Below the pieces are notes generated by a model, which saw only the letters and a program-made list of their open reading frames with translations, did not search any database and was not told the DNA's origin. Made by a program: the position numbers and the translations under genes. This document shows positions 38,171 through 46,464 of a DNA stretch of 64,000 nt, piece by piece; the first letter of the stretch is position 1, and every line of letters begins with the position of its first letter. The stretch is from Labedella endophytica (GTDB taxonomy: Bacteria; Actinomycetota; Actinomycetes; Actinomycetales; Microbacteriaceae). The stretch lies in assembly GCF_003990045.1 (NCBI RefSeq), contig NZ_RZGZ01000004.1:1-64000 (forward strand), given 5' to 3'.

Positions 38171-39624
38171 AGAAGGAAATGAAGAGAGTGAGCGTGGTGG
38201 TGCTCGCGATGTTCGTCGCGCTGTTCATCTCCACGAGCGTCATCCAGGTGTTCCAGGCGGACACCCTCGCCGCCGACCCCCGCAACTCCCGCACGCTGTA
38301 CGACAGCTACCGCACGGAGCGCGGACCGATCCTCGCGGGCCAGACCGTCATCGCCGATTCCGTCGCGACGGGCGACCGCTACGCGTTCCAGCGCCAGTAT
38401 CCCGAGGGCGAGCTGTACTCCGCGGTCACCGGTTACTTCAACCCGACCCAGGGGTCCTCCGGCGTCGAGCGGTCCATGAACGACCTCCTGAGCGGAACGA
38501 GCAACCTGCAGTTCCTCGACGAGATCAACCGCATCATCTCCGGCCAGCCGCCGAAGGGCGCGGCCGTGCAGGTGACGGTGGATCCTGCCGTGCAGAAGGC
38601 CGCATTCGACGCCCTCGGCGACCTCACGGGATCGGTCGTGGCGATCGAGCCGTCGACGGGCCGCATCCTCGCGATGGTCTCGAAGCCGACCTACGACCCG
38701 AACCAGCTCGCGGGCACCGACTCCGGTCAGGTCATCGACAACTACAACGCGCTGCTCTCCGCGGAGGGCGATCCGCTCATCAACCGCACGATCTCCGGCG
38801 ACCTGAACCCCCCGGGATCCACCTTCAAGCTCGTCGTCGCGACGGCCGCGTTCGAGTCGGGCGACTACGCCCCGGAGACCCAGCTGCCGAATCCCGCGTC
38901 GTACACGCTGCCCGGCACGAACACGACCGTCTTCAACTCGAGCCGCGGCCCCTGCGGCGGAAGCGGCGACACGGTGTCGATCTCGGACGCCATCCGCTAC
39001 AGCTGCAACATCCCGATGGCGGAGCTCGGCATCGCCCTCGGCGACGACGTGATCCGCGAGACCGCCGAACGCTACGGCTTCAACGAGGACCTCTCCATCC
39101 CGATGTCCGTCGAGCGGAGCGTGTACCCGCAGGTGCTCGACAGCCCGCAGACCGGCCTGAGCGCCTTCGGCCAGTCCGACGTGCGGTCCACGCCCCTCGA
39201 GATGGCCATGGTGTCCGCCGGCATCGCCAACGACGGCGAGATGATGACCCCCGGCCTCATCGACGAGGTCACCGGGCGCAATCTCGAGGTCCTGCAGAGC
39301 TTCGAACCGAGCGTGATGCAGACGACGTCGTCGTCCGAGACGGCCGACGCGATCACCGACGCGATGGTCGCGAGCGTCACGAGCGGCGCGGCGACGAATG
39401 CGACAATAGACGGGGTCAGCGTCGCCGGGAAGACGGGTACGGCCGAGAACGGCTCCGGCGACCCGTACACGCTGTGGTTCACAGGTTTCGCGCCGGCAGA
39501 CGACCCACAGGTCGCCGTCGCGGTCGTCATCGAGGATGGTGGCGGACGAGGTCAAGACGGAAGCGGAAACGCATTGGCGGCTCCGGTCGCGAAGCAAGTT
39601 CTAGAGGCGGTGCTTAACGGATGA
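38167..39624 (+). CDS. pbpA: Class B penicillin-binding protein PbpA
   Basis: A 485-residue transpeptidase with one N-terminal membrane helix (about 8-28). The dimerisation region starts RTLYDSYRTERGPILAG. The transpeptidase domain has SxxK at S218-T-F-K221 (NPPGSTFKLVVA), SxN at S279-C-N281 and KTG at K422-T-G424 (VAGKTGTAENG). All catalytic residues are present. It crosslinks peptidoglycan with RodA during elongation or septation. The GTG overlaps the rodA stop; an ATG 12 bases later is an alternative. Its stop overlaps pknA (ATGA). Confidence 0.95.
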   Translation: MKKEMKRVSVVVLAMFVALFISTSVIQVFQADTLAADPRNSRTLYDSYRTERGPILAGQTVIADSVATGDRYAFQRQYPEGELYSAVTGYFNPTQGSSGVERSMNDLLSGTSNLQFLDEINRIISGQPPKGAAVQVTVDPAVQKAAFDALGDLTGSVVAIEPSTGRILAMVSKPTYDPNQLAGTDSGQVIDNYNALLSAEGDPLINRTISGDLNPPGSTFKLVVATAAFESGDYAPETQLPNPASYTLPGTNTTVFNSSRGPCGGSGDTVSISDAIRYSCNIPMAELGIALGDDVIRETAERYGFNEDLSIPMSVERSVYPQVLDSPQTGLSAFGQSDVRSTPLEMAMVSAGIANDGEMMTPGLIDEVTGRNLEVLQSFEPSVMQTTSSSETADAITDAMVASVTSGAATNATIDGVSVAGKTGTAENGSGDPYTLWFTGFAPADDPQVAVAVVIEDGGGRGQDGSGNALAAPVAKQVLEAVLNG

Positions 39625-41426
39625 GACCCATGTCAGGGGTGACCTTCGGAGGTCGGTACGAGCTCGAGTCTCGTATCGCGATCGGCGGGATGGGCGAGGT
39701 CTGGAAGGCGACGGACCAGGTCATCGGCCGCACGGTCGCGATCAAGATCCTCAAGGACGAGTACATGGGGGACCCCGGGTTCCTCGAGCGGTTCCGCGCG
39801 GAGGCGCGCCACGCCGCACTCGTCAACCACGAGGGCATCGCCAACGTCTACGACTACGGCGAGGAGAACGGCTCCGCCTACCTCGTCATGGAGCTCGTGC
39901 CCGGCGAGGCGCTCTCCACCATCATCGAACGCGAGCAGGTGCTCTCGACCGACCGCGTCCTCGACATCACGGCGCAGACGGCTCTCGCCCTGCAGGCCGC
40001 GCACGCCGCCGGTCTCGTGCACCGCGACATCAAGCCGGGCAACCTTCTCATCACGCCCGACGGCCGTGTGAAGATCACCGACTTCGGGATCGCGCGCATC
40101 GCCGATCAGGTGCCCCTCACGGCCACCGGTCAGGTCATGGGAACGGTCCAGTACCTGTCGCCGGAACAGGCGTCCGGCCACCCCGCGTCGCCCACGACCG
40201 ACATCTACTCGCTCGGCATCGTCGCGTACGAGAGTCTCGCGGGGAAGCGCCCGTTCACGGGCGAGTCGCAGGTGGCGATCGCGATGGCGCAGATCAACGA
40301 GGCGCCGCCCGAACTGCCGGTGACCGTGCCGGAGCCCGTGCGCAACCTCGTCTTCAGCATGATCGCGAAGAGTCCGGCCGAACGTCCCTCGACGGCCGCC
40401 CACGTCGCGCGTGCCGCACAGGCGCTCCGTCGCGGCGACATCGCGACGGCCACCGTCGCCGTCCCGGCCATCGCCGAGGGCGTCGACATCACCGCGTCGA
40501 CGCGCCTCATGGGGGCGGCCGCCGCGCAGGACGACGCCACGATGCTGCTGTCGGCGGGCGGCCCGTCGAACACCGCGCCCGTCCCGCTGGCCGACGACGT
40601 GGAGGGCGAGGAGAAGCGGAAGCGCTCACGACTGACGTGGCCGCTCGTGGTCCTCATCATCCTCCTGCTCATCGGACTCGTGGGTGGTCTCTGGGCGTTG
40701 CTGTCGCCGACCGGCTCGCCGGAACCGGCTCCCACGACCCCTGTGGCGACGGAGGAGGAACCCACCCCGTCGGAGGAGCCGACTCCAGAGGACACCGGAC
40801 CCGAGACCGTCACCGTCAACGCGAACGACTTCATCGGACTCACGTACGACGCGGCGGCCGCCGAGGCCGCCTCGCTCGGGCTCGTCCCCGAGCGGATCGT
40901 CGGTGCCGCCGCGGCGACGCAGGAGCAGGTCAACACCGTCTCCGGCGTCACGCCCCGTGGCAACGTCGACGTCGGTGAGACCCTCGAGATCACCGTCTAC
41001 GGCGACCTCCCGACGGTGCCGGCCCCCGGCGGATCGCCCTCGATCGAGGGCTGCGGCGCCGGCGCGTGCACCGTCGAGCCCGGCGGGCAGTATGCCGTGA
41101 CGTGGCAGGCGTTCTCCGAGTGCCCGGCCGGGACCTCGGTGACGGGCTACACCCTGAACGTCCAGGGCGGTACCGTCAGTTCCGCACCCGGAACGCAGAC
41201 GAACGCCACGATCACCGTCGATGGTGACGCGACGAGCGTGATCGTCAGCTACACGGTCACGTGCGGCGAGTCGACATCGCCCTCCTCGTCGTCGACCTCA
41301 GCGTCCGTGACTCCCGCCGACGACGGCACCGGCGACGGCGGCGAGAACGGCAACGGCGGCGAGAACGGCAACGGGAACGGCAACGGGAACGGCAACGAGG
41401 GCGAGGGCGGCGGCGCAGAGGGATGA
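39621..41426 (+). CDS. pknA: Ser/Thr protein kinase PknA with one PASTA domain
   Basis: A 601-residue membrane kinase. The kinase domain spans residues 12 to about 270: glycine loop IAIGGMGEVWKA, ATP lysine K42, catalytic H134-R-D136 (GLVHRDIKPGNLLI), DFG at 154-156 and SPE in YLSPEQ. One membrane helix lies near 334-357. Outside is a single PASTA-like domain (VTVNANDFIGLTYDAAAAEAASLGLVPE), then an Ig-like stretch with cysteines and a low-complexity tail of Asn-Gly repeats (GNGNGNGNGNE). Mycobacterial PknA lacks PASTA, so this is the larger variant common in Micrococcales. The ATG overlaps the pbpA stop. Confidence 0.95.
   Translation: MRPMSGVTFGGRYELESRIAIGGMGEVWKATDQVIGRTVAIKILKDEYMGDPGFLERFRAEARHAALVNHEGIANVYDYGEENGSAYLVMELVPGEALSTIIEREQVLSTDRVLDITAQTALALQAAHAAGLVHRDIKPGNLLITPDGRVKITDFGIARIADQVPLTATGQVMGTVQYLSPEQASGHPASPTTDIYSLGIVAYESLAGKRPFTGESQVAIAMAQINEAPPELPVTVPEPVRNLVFSMIAKSPAERPSTAAHVARAAQALRRGDIATATVAVPAIAEGVDITASTRLMGAAAAQDDATMLLSAGGPSNTAPVPLADDVEGEEKRKRSRLTWPLVVLIILLLIGLVGGLWALLSPTGSPEPAPTTPVATEEEPTPSEEPTPEDTGPETVTVNANDFIGLTYDAAAAEAASLGLVPERIVGAAAATQEQVNTVSGVTPRGNVDVGETLEITVYGDLPTVPAPGGSPSIEGCGAGACTVEPGGQYAVTWQAFSECPAGTSVTGYTLNVQGGTVSSAPGTQTNATITVDGDATSVIVSYTVTCGESTSPSSSSTSASVTPADDGTGDGGENGNGGENGNGNGNGNGNEGEGGGAEG
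41344..41405 (+). repeat. AACGGC/AACGGG repeat in the pknA tail
   Basis: Short hexamer-based repeats code the Asn-Gly tail at the end of PknA. Such tracts are prone to in-frame length change. Confidence 0.7.
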
Positions 41427-41438
41427 ATGCCCCTCGGT

Positions 41439-41444
41439 TAGGAT
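41439..41444 (+). promoter_or_regulatory. -10-like TAGGAT before pknB
   Basis: TAGGAT lies 45 bases upstream of the pknB start and 13 after the pknA stop, suggesting that pknB has its own promoter as well as readthrough. Confidence 0.4.
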
Positions 41445-41447
41445 GGA

Positions 41448-41468
41448 CGAGGCGCTGTCGGCGCCTCG
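41448..41468 (+). promoter_or_regulatory. Stem-loop in the pknB leader
   Basis: CGAGGCGC (41448-41455) pairs perfectly with GCGCCTCG (41461-41468) around TGTCG, directly upstream of the ribosome site GGAGACGGAGACGA. It could be a pknA terminator, an RNA processing site or a translation control element. Confidence 0.5.
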
Positions 41469-41483
41469 GGGAGACGGAGACGA

Positions 41484-43238
41484 GTGGTGACTGACGGACA
41501 ACGCCTGCTCGCCGGGCGCTACGTCGTCGGTGAGGTCATCGGCCGAGGGGGCATGGCCGATGTGCACCGCGGCGAGGACACCAAGCTCGGTCGCACCGTC
41601 GCGATCAAGATCCTGAAGGCCCAGCTCGCGCTCGATCCCGCATTCCGCACCCGCTTCCGCCAGGAGGCGCAGGCCGCCTCCCGCATGGCCCACCCCACCA
41701 TCGTCCGCGTGTTCGACGCGGGCGAGGAGACGGTGACCCGCGACGACGGCGAGGTCGTGCGCGAACCGTTCATCGTCATGGAGTACGTCGAGGGACGCCT
41801 CCTCAAGGACATGATCGCCGAGGGCCCGCTCGGCTCGAAGGTCGCGACCGACATCGTGATCGGCATCCTGACCGCTCTCGAGTACTCCCACCGCGCCGGC
41901 GTGGTCCACCGCGACATCAAGCCGGGCAACGTGATGATAACGCCAGACGACACCGTGAAGGTCATGGACTTCGGCATCGCCCGCGCGGTGAGCGACTCGT
42001 CCTCGACGGTCGCCCAGACCACGGCCATCCTCGGCACGGCGTCCTACTTCTCGCCCGAGCAGGCCAAGGGCGAGACGGTCGACGCTCGCACCGACCTCTA
42101 CTCCACCGGCGTCGTGCTCTTCGAGATGCTCACCGGGCGCGCTCCGTTCCAGGGCGAGACCGCCGTCTCGGTCGCCTACCAGCACGTGAGCGAGACGCCC
42201 GTGCGGCCGTCTTCGGTCAACCCCGACGTCTCCCCTGCCCTCGACGAGGTCGTCCTGCGCGCCCTCGGCAAGGGGCGCTTCGACCGCTACCAGACCGCTC
42301 CCGAGTTCATGGAGGAGGTCGAGCTCGCCGCCGCGGGGCATCTCCCGAAGCGTCGTGTCGTCGACGACTCCGCGACCGCCATCTTCGGCACGGCCCCCAC
42401 GGCCGGCGAGCAGACGGCGCACGCCCTCCGGCAGCTCACGAGCGACGACACCGTCACGCGCACGCAGCGTCGGCCGCCCGTCGTCTGGATCTGGGCCGGC
42501 GTCAGCGTGATCGCCGTCGTCATGGTCGCCGTCCTCATCTGGGTGCTCAACCTCGCACCGAACACCGAGATCCCCACCACCTCCCGCATCATCCCCGAGC
42601 TCTCCGACACCACGTGGGAGGAAGCCCAGTCCGAACTCACGGGCCTCGATCTCGTGCCGACGCGGCTCGACGAGGCGTCGAGCACGATCGACGAGGGCGA
42701 CGTGATCCGCACGGATCCACCCGCCACCACGAGCGTCGAACCCGGGCAGACCGTCCAGGTCTTCGTGTCGACGGGTGCCGAACAGGTCACGGTGCCCGAT
42801 CTGTCGAACCTCGACCAGGCCGCGGCCACCGCGAAACTCGAGGAGTCCGGTCTCGAACTGGGGTCGATAACGGATCAGAACTCACCGACGATCGCGGCCG
42901 GGATCGTCATGGGCGCCTCCCCCGCCTCCGGGACCGAGACCGACGCGGGAGCGAGCGTCGATCTGGTGCTCTCGAACGGCAAGGTCACGATCACGGACGT
43001 CACCGGCCAGACGATGAGCATCGCCCGACAGCTCCTCGAGGACCCCGACATCGGACTCACGGTCGAACCCGTCGCCGACGCCGCGTGCGTCGCCGAGACG
43101 GGCGAGATCGTGACGGCCCAGTCGCTCGCTCCCGGCGAGGTCGATCAGGGATCGACGATCCAGCTCACGTACTGCACCGGCGCCCCCGAGGGAGACCCGG
43201 ACGACGGCACCGAGCCCCCCGCCGATCCCGAGGGCTGA
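41484..43238 (+). CDS. pknB: Ser/Thr protein kinase PknB with three PASTA domains
   Basis: A 584-residue membrane kinase. The kinase domain has the glycine loop IGRGGMADVHRG, K42, H142-R-D144 (VVHRDIKPGNVMI), DFG at 162-164 and the activation loop SSSTVAQTTAILGTASYFSPEQ with Thr sites for autophosphorylation. The membrane helix is in VVWIWAGVSVIAVVMVAVLI. Three PASTA domains follow, opening IPELSDTTWEEAQSELTGLD, VTVPDLSNLDQAAATAKLEE and VTITDVTGQTMSIARQLLED. These sense muropeptides or lipid II and control growth and division. Start codons GTG 41484 and 41487 are equivalent. It converges on trpG across a compound hairpin. Confidence 0.95.
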   Translation: MVTDGQRLLAGRYVVGEVIGRGGMADVHRGEDTKLGRTVAIKILKAQLALDPAFRTRFRQEAQAASRMAHPTIVRVFDAGEETVTRDDGEVVREPFIVMEYVEGRLLKDMIAEGPLGSKVATDIVIGILTALEYSHRAGVVHRDIKPGNVMITPDDTVKVMDFGIARAVSDSSSTVAQTTAILGTASYFSPEQAKGETVDARTDLYSTGVVLFEMLTGRAPFQGETAVSVAYQHVSETPVRPSSVNPDVSPALDEVVLRALGKGRFDRYQTAPEFMEEVELAAAGHLPKRRVVDDSATAIFGTAPTAGEQTAHALRQLTSDDTVTRTQRRPPVVWIWAGVSVIAVVMVAVLIWVLNLAPNTEIPTTSRIIPELSDTTWEEAQSELTGLDLVPTRLDEASSTIDEGDVIRTDPPATTSVEPGQTVQVFVSTGAEQVTVPDLSNLDQAAATAKLEESGLELGSITDQNSPTIAAGIVMGASPASGTETDAGASVDLVLSNGKVTITDVTGQTMSIARQLLEDPDIGLTVEPVADAACVAETGEIVTAQSLAPGEVDQGSTIQLTYCTGAPEGDPDDGTEPPADPEG

Positions 43239-43252
43239 TCACGAGGCCACGG

Positions 43253-43298
43253 CGACCGGACCGGTAGCGGAGCGCACCCGTGCGCGCCGGGCCGGTCG
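43253..43298. terminator. Compound hairpin between pknB and trpG
   Basis: Outer arms CGACCGG (43253-43259) and CCGGTCG (43292-43298) enclose a perfect inner stem GCGCAC/GTGCGC (43272-43277 and 43280-43285). It sits between converging genes and can stop both transcripts. Confidence 0.65.
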
Positions 43299-43321
43299 AT
43301 GTCCGAGGCGGACGGAACGGG

Positions 43322-43957
43322 TCAGGTGCGCAGCAGGGGACTCAGGTTCTTCGCGGCGTCCTTCGCCGCGGGCAGACCGGCCGACGCGAGCCAATTGCCG
43401 ATCATGAGGTAGCCGCCCTCGGTGAGCACGCTCTCCGGGTGGAACTGAACGCCCACGATGGGTGACGCGGCATGCCGCAGGCCCATGATGACGCCGCCCG
43501 TGGTGCGGCTCGTGACGACGAGCTCGTCCGGCACGGTCGTGTCGACGACCGCGAGCGAGTGATACCGCGTGGCGGTGAACGGCTGGGGCACGCCGTCGTA
43601 GAACGGGTCGTCCTCGTGCGTCACCTGGGAGGTCTTCCCGTGCATGAGCTCGTCGGCGTTCGTCACCGTCGCTCCGAACGCCTCGGCGATCGCCTGGTGC
43701 CCGAGGCAGACGCCCAGCAGCGGAGTCCCCGAGGTGAAGGCCGCGTTCACGACGGGGATGGAGACGCCGGCGTCGGCGGGCTTCCCGGGGCCGGGAGACA
43801 CCAGGACGGCGTCGTACTCCGCGATCCGGTCCGCCACGTCAGCCACGGCGAAGGAATCGTTGCGCACGACGTCCGTCTCGGCACCGAGCTGTCGGAGATA
43901 CCCGTTCAGCGTGTAGACGAAGCTGTCGTAGTTGTCGACCACGAGGACTCGCGTCAT
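43322..43957 (-). CDS. trpG: Glutamine amidotransferase, anthranilate/aminodeoxychorismate synthase component II
   Basis: A 211-residue class I amidotransferase that supplies ammonia to TrpE or PabB. It starts MTRVLVVDNYDSFVYTLNGYL, contains LVSPGPGKPADAG, the nucleophile Cys in LLGVCLGHQAIAEAFG, and the His-Glu pair in VGVQFHPESVLTEGG. All three catalytic residues are present. AGGAG precedes the ATG at 43957. The placement next to pknB matches the standard actinobacterial order. Whether it serves tryptophan or folate synthesis, or both, cannot be told from the sequence. Confidence 0.95.
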   Translation of the reverse strand: MTRVLVVDNYDSFVYTLNGYLRQLGAETDVVRNDSFAVADVADRIAEYDAVLVSPGPGKPADAGVSIPVVNAAFTSGTPLLGVCLGHQAIAEAFGATVTNADELMHGKTSQVTHEDDPFYDGVPQPFTATRYHSLAVVDTTVPDELVVTSRTTGGVIMGLRHAASPIVGVQFHPESVLTEGGYLMIGNWLASAGLPAAKDAAKNLSPLLRT

Positions 43958-43983
43958 GTCGGTGCTCCTTGTCGAGAGTGCGG

Positions 43984-44142
43984 CTATTCCTCCACGGTCA
44001 CATCGGGGACCGGGACGAGTTCCTGAACGAGCGGGAAGACCCACGTGAAGAGGGCGAACACCACGGCGGCCACGAGGACGAGGACGAGGAGGAGTCGAAC
44101 CCACACGGGGCCGGGCAGAGCCCGCCAGAGTGCTCCATACAT
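43984..44142 (-). CDS. 52-residue single-pass membrane protein between srtE and trpG
   Basis: Frame on the minus strand from ATG 44142 to TAG 43984: MYGALWRALPGPVWVRLLLV, LVLVAAVVFALFTWVFPLVQ, ELVPVPDVTVEE. A short amphipathic start, one membrane helix (about 15-38) and an acidic tail are clear. The start overlaps the sortase stop as TAATG, so the two are translationally coupled. The tight coupling and the membrane helix support a real gene, perhaps a partner of the sortase. No known family is recognised. Confidence 0.75.
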   Translation of the reverse strand: MYGALWRALPGPVWVRLLLVLVLVAAVVFALFTWVFPLVQELVPVPDVTVEE

Positions 44143-44915
44143 TATCCGTCACCCTCCGGGAGTTCGAGCGACGCCGGTGCCGGGTCGGTGATGGGCGTGA
44201 ACGACTCGAACACCCCGTACGCGATGATCCGCTCCGCGGCCGAGTACATGGGGCTGCAGCTCGTGAGAGTGATGAGGCGGTCGGTGGCCTCGACGCCGTC
44301 GGCCTGCGGAACGGGGTTCAGCACGTCGGCCGCCGACGGGGTGACGTACTCGAGCGTACGGAAGCGGTAGGTGTACCACCCCTCCGCCGTCTGCACGACG
44401 ATGGCGTCGCCCACGCGCAGGTTCGCGATCTGGTTGAGCGGCTTGCCGTAGGTGGTGCGGTGTCCGGCGACGGCGAAGTTGCCGACCTCGCCGGGGGCCT
44501 GCGTGGTGAGGTAGTGGCCGATGCCGATGGTGTTGAGCGTGCGGGCCCGGGTGATGCCCCCGGCGATCTCCGCCTGATAGTCGTCGCCGAAACGCGGGAT
44601 GGTCAGGACGCCGAACCGCTCGGCATCACCGGCCGTCTGTCCGATCGGGGGAGCCGCGGGATCGGCCGGTTCGGTCGGTTCCGTCGCCGGACCCTCCTGA
44701 GCGGCCTCGATGAAGCTCTCCGAGAGGGATTCGGCCGCCGAGTTCTGCTCGGCCCGCACGACGATGTCGTTGAACCAGAGCTGCCAGAACAGGAAGAGGA
44801 AGATGAGCGCACCGGCGGTGATGGAGAGCTCGCCGAAGACGCCGAGGAACGTGATGCGACGCCTCTTCTTCGTGCGATCGCGCCGCGCCGATCGCCGCTC
44901 CCCCGTGGTGGCCAT
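44142..44915 (-). CDS. srtE: Class E sortase
   Basis: A 257-residue membrane transpeptidase. Basic residues 1-20 precede one helix (about 22-48, FLGVFGELSITAGALIFLFLFWQLWF). A Pro/Glu linker follows, then the sortase barrel starting at FGVLTIPRFGDDYQAEIAGG. The catalytic triad is H152 (FAVAGHRTTYGKPL), C220 (LITLTSCSPMYSAAER) and R229. The TLTSC and SAAER pattern is that of class E, which prefers LAXTG signals. It attaches surface proteins to peptidoglycan. Candidate substrates in this window are the chaplin-like protein (LAVTG) and perhaps the 62-residue LAQSG protein. It is divergent from crgA. Confidence 0.95.
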   Translation of the reverse strand: MATTGERRSARRDRTKKRRRITFLGVFGELSITAGALIFLFLFWQLWFNDIVVRAEQNSAAESLSESFIEAAQEGPATEPTEPADPAAPPIGQTAGDAERFGVLTIPRFGDDYQAEIAGGITRARTLNTIGIGHYLTTQAPGEVGNFAVAGHRTTYGKPLNQIANLRVGDAIVVQTAEGWYTYRFRTLEYVTPSAADVLNPVPQADGVEATDRLITLTSCSPMYSAAERIIAYGVFESFTPITDPAPASLELPEGDG

Positions 44916-44982
44916 GCCCGCAGTCTAACCACGTCCGATGACGAGTCGGCCGGGAGAACGGGCACACACCGGAGCGCCCCGC

Positions 44983-44988
44983 TAGAAT
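44983..44988 (+). promoter_or_regulatory. -10 element TAGAAT before crgA
   Basis: TAGAAT is followed by 7 bases and the ATG at 44996. No ribosome site is seen, so a leaderless crgA transcript is likely. Confidence 0.5.
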
Positions 44989-44995
44989 GTGTGGC

Positions 44996-45241
44996 ATGGC
45001 ACGCGTGAACAACACCCCGACGCCCGCAGACCGCGAGGCACAGCGTACCTCCGGCGACGCTCCCAACCCCGTCTGGTTCAAGCCGATCATGTTCGGCTTC
45101 ATGCTCCTCGGGCTGCTCTGGATCATCGTCTTCTACGTCTCCAACGGAGTGCTGCCCATCCCGGCCGCCGGGTCGTGGAACATCCTCATCGGTTTCGGGA
45201 TCGCCTTCATCGGCTTCCTCATGACCACCCGCTGGCGCTGA
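44996..45241 (+). CDS. crgA: Cell division protein CrgA
   Basis: An 81-residue protein with a polar N-terminus (MARVNNTPTPADREAQRTSG) and two membrane helices: PIMFGFMLLGLLWIIVFYV and WNILIGFGIAFIGFLMTTRW. The NPVWFKPIMFG and LPIPAAGSWN segments are typical. CrgA recruits FtsI, Wag31 and CwsA partners to the septum in actinobacteria. The ATG at 44996 is preferred to an in-frame ATG at 44987 that overlaps the -10 element. Its stop overlaps the CTG proposed as start of the next gene. Confidence 0.95.
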   Translation: MARVNNTPTPADREAQRTSGDAPNPVWFKPIMFGFMLLGLLWIIVFYVSNGVLPIPAAGSWNILIGFGIAFIGFLMTTRWR

Positions 45242-46464
45242 CCCCGCCGCTGTCGGACGCGTCGGCCACCGGCGCCGATCCGCTCCGCATCGCCCTCGTC
45301 AGCCTGCACACCTCCCCGGCGGACGACCCGGGCACCGGCGACGCCGGCGGCATGAACGTGGTCGTCCTGCACCAGGCGCGCGCACTCGCCCGCCTCGGCC
45401 ACTCGGTGGAGATCATCACGCGTCGTTCCTCCCCGGACGCGCCGGCCTCGATCGACCTCGCCGAGCGCCTCGTCCTCCGTTTCTTCGACGCAGGCCCCGC
45501 TCATCCACTGCCCAAGGGCGAGCACGAGTCCGTGGTCGCCGACTTCTCGGCGCGACTGGACGAGATCGGTCCCGTCGACGTCCTGCACTCCCACCATTGG
45601 TTCTCGGGTATGGCAGCGCTGCCCGTGGCACGCCGTCGCGGGATCCCGCACCTGCAGAGCTTCCACAGCATCGCGGCGGACCCGACGACCCCGTTGTCCG
45701 ATGGCGAACGTCCCGAGTCGCCTGGTCGATTGGCCGGCGAGGCGCTCCTCGCGCGGGAGTCCGATGCCGTCGTCGCCATCAGCGAGGCGGAGGCGCGCAC
45801 CGTCGTCGATCGCCTCGGCGGTGGCCGGGAACGCGTCACAGTGGTCCCTCCCGGCGTCGATGCGGATCTGTTCCACCCGTGGACGGGCGGCCACCGCGGC
45901 CGCGGTTACGTCGTCGCGGCGGCGCGATTGCAGCCCCTGAAGGGGCTCGACCTCGCGATCGAGGCCGTGGCCCACGTGCCCGGGGACGTGCGCCCGACGC
46001 TCGTCGTGGCGGGAGAGGCCTCCGCGGACTTCGACGGGTACGTCGACGAGCTCCGCGCCTTGGCCGCCGACAGCGGAGTCACCGACGACGTCCGCTTCAT
46101 CGGGCCGCAGAGTCGCGCGGACCTCGCCGCCCTCCTGCGGGAGTCACGGCTCGTCCTCGTGCCGTCGCACTCCGAGACCTACGGTCTCGTGGCCCTCGAG
46201 GCGTCGGCGAGCGGCGTGCCCGTGGTCGCGTCCGCATCGGGGGGCCTCACGGAAGCGGTCCTCGACGGTCGGACGGGCCTCGTCCTCGCGTCGCGCGATC
46301 CGCGTGACTGGGGGGCGGCGATCGCCGCCCTGCTCCGAGACGGCGAGCGCCTCGCCGACCTGGGACGAGCGGGCCGTGCGCACGCCGAGTCGCTGTCCTG
46401 GGACCACTCGGCCGCCGCACTGGTCCGGTGCTACCGCGCACTCTCCGCGACGGCGGCACCGTGA
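45238..46464 (+). CDS. GT4 glycosyltransferase, MshA-like
   Basis: A 408-residue GT-B transferase. The N-terminal domain has RIALVSLHTSPADDPGTGDA followed by GGMNVVV, nearly identical to the UDP-GlcNAc:inositol-phosphate transferase MshA. DVLHSHHWFSG and AVVAISEAEARTVV follow. The second domain has VTVVPPGVDADLFHPW, YVVAAARLQPLKGLDLAIEA and the donor-binding PSHSETYGLVALEASASGVP with the conserved Glu pair. A mycothiol role is inferred from motif identity and from the downstream deacetylase. No ATG, GTG or TTG exists between the last upstream stop region and the conserved N-terminus. The likely start is CTG 45238, overlapping the crgA stop as CTGA; CTG 45250 is an alternative. Confidence 0.75.
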   Translation: MTPPLSDASATGADPLRIALVSLHTSPADDPGTGDAGGMNVVVLHQARALARLGHSVEIITRRSSPDAPASIDLAERLVLRFFDAGPAHPLPKGEHESVVADFSARLDEIGPVDVLHSHHWFSGMAALPVARRRGIPHLQSFHSIAADPTTPLSDGERPESPGRLAGEALLARESDAVVAISEAEARTVVDRLGGGRERVTVVPPGVDADLFHPWTGGHRGRGYVVAAARLQPLKGLDLAIEAVAHVPGDVRPTLVVAGEASADFDGYVDELRALAADSGVTDDVRFIGPQSRADLAALLRESRLVLVPSHSETYGLVALEASASGVPVVASASGGLTEAVLDGRTGLVLASRDPRDWGAAIAALLRDGERLADLGRAGRAHAESLSWDHSAAALVRCYRALSATAAP

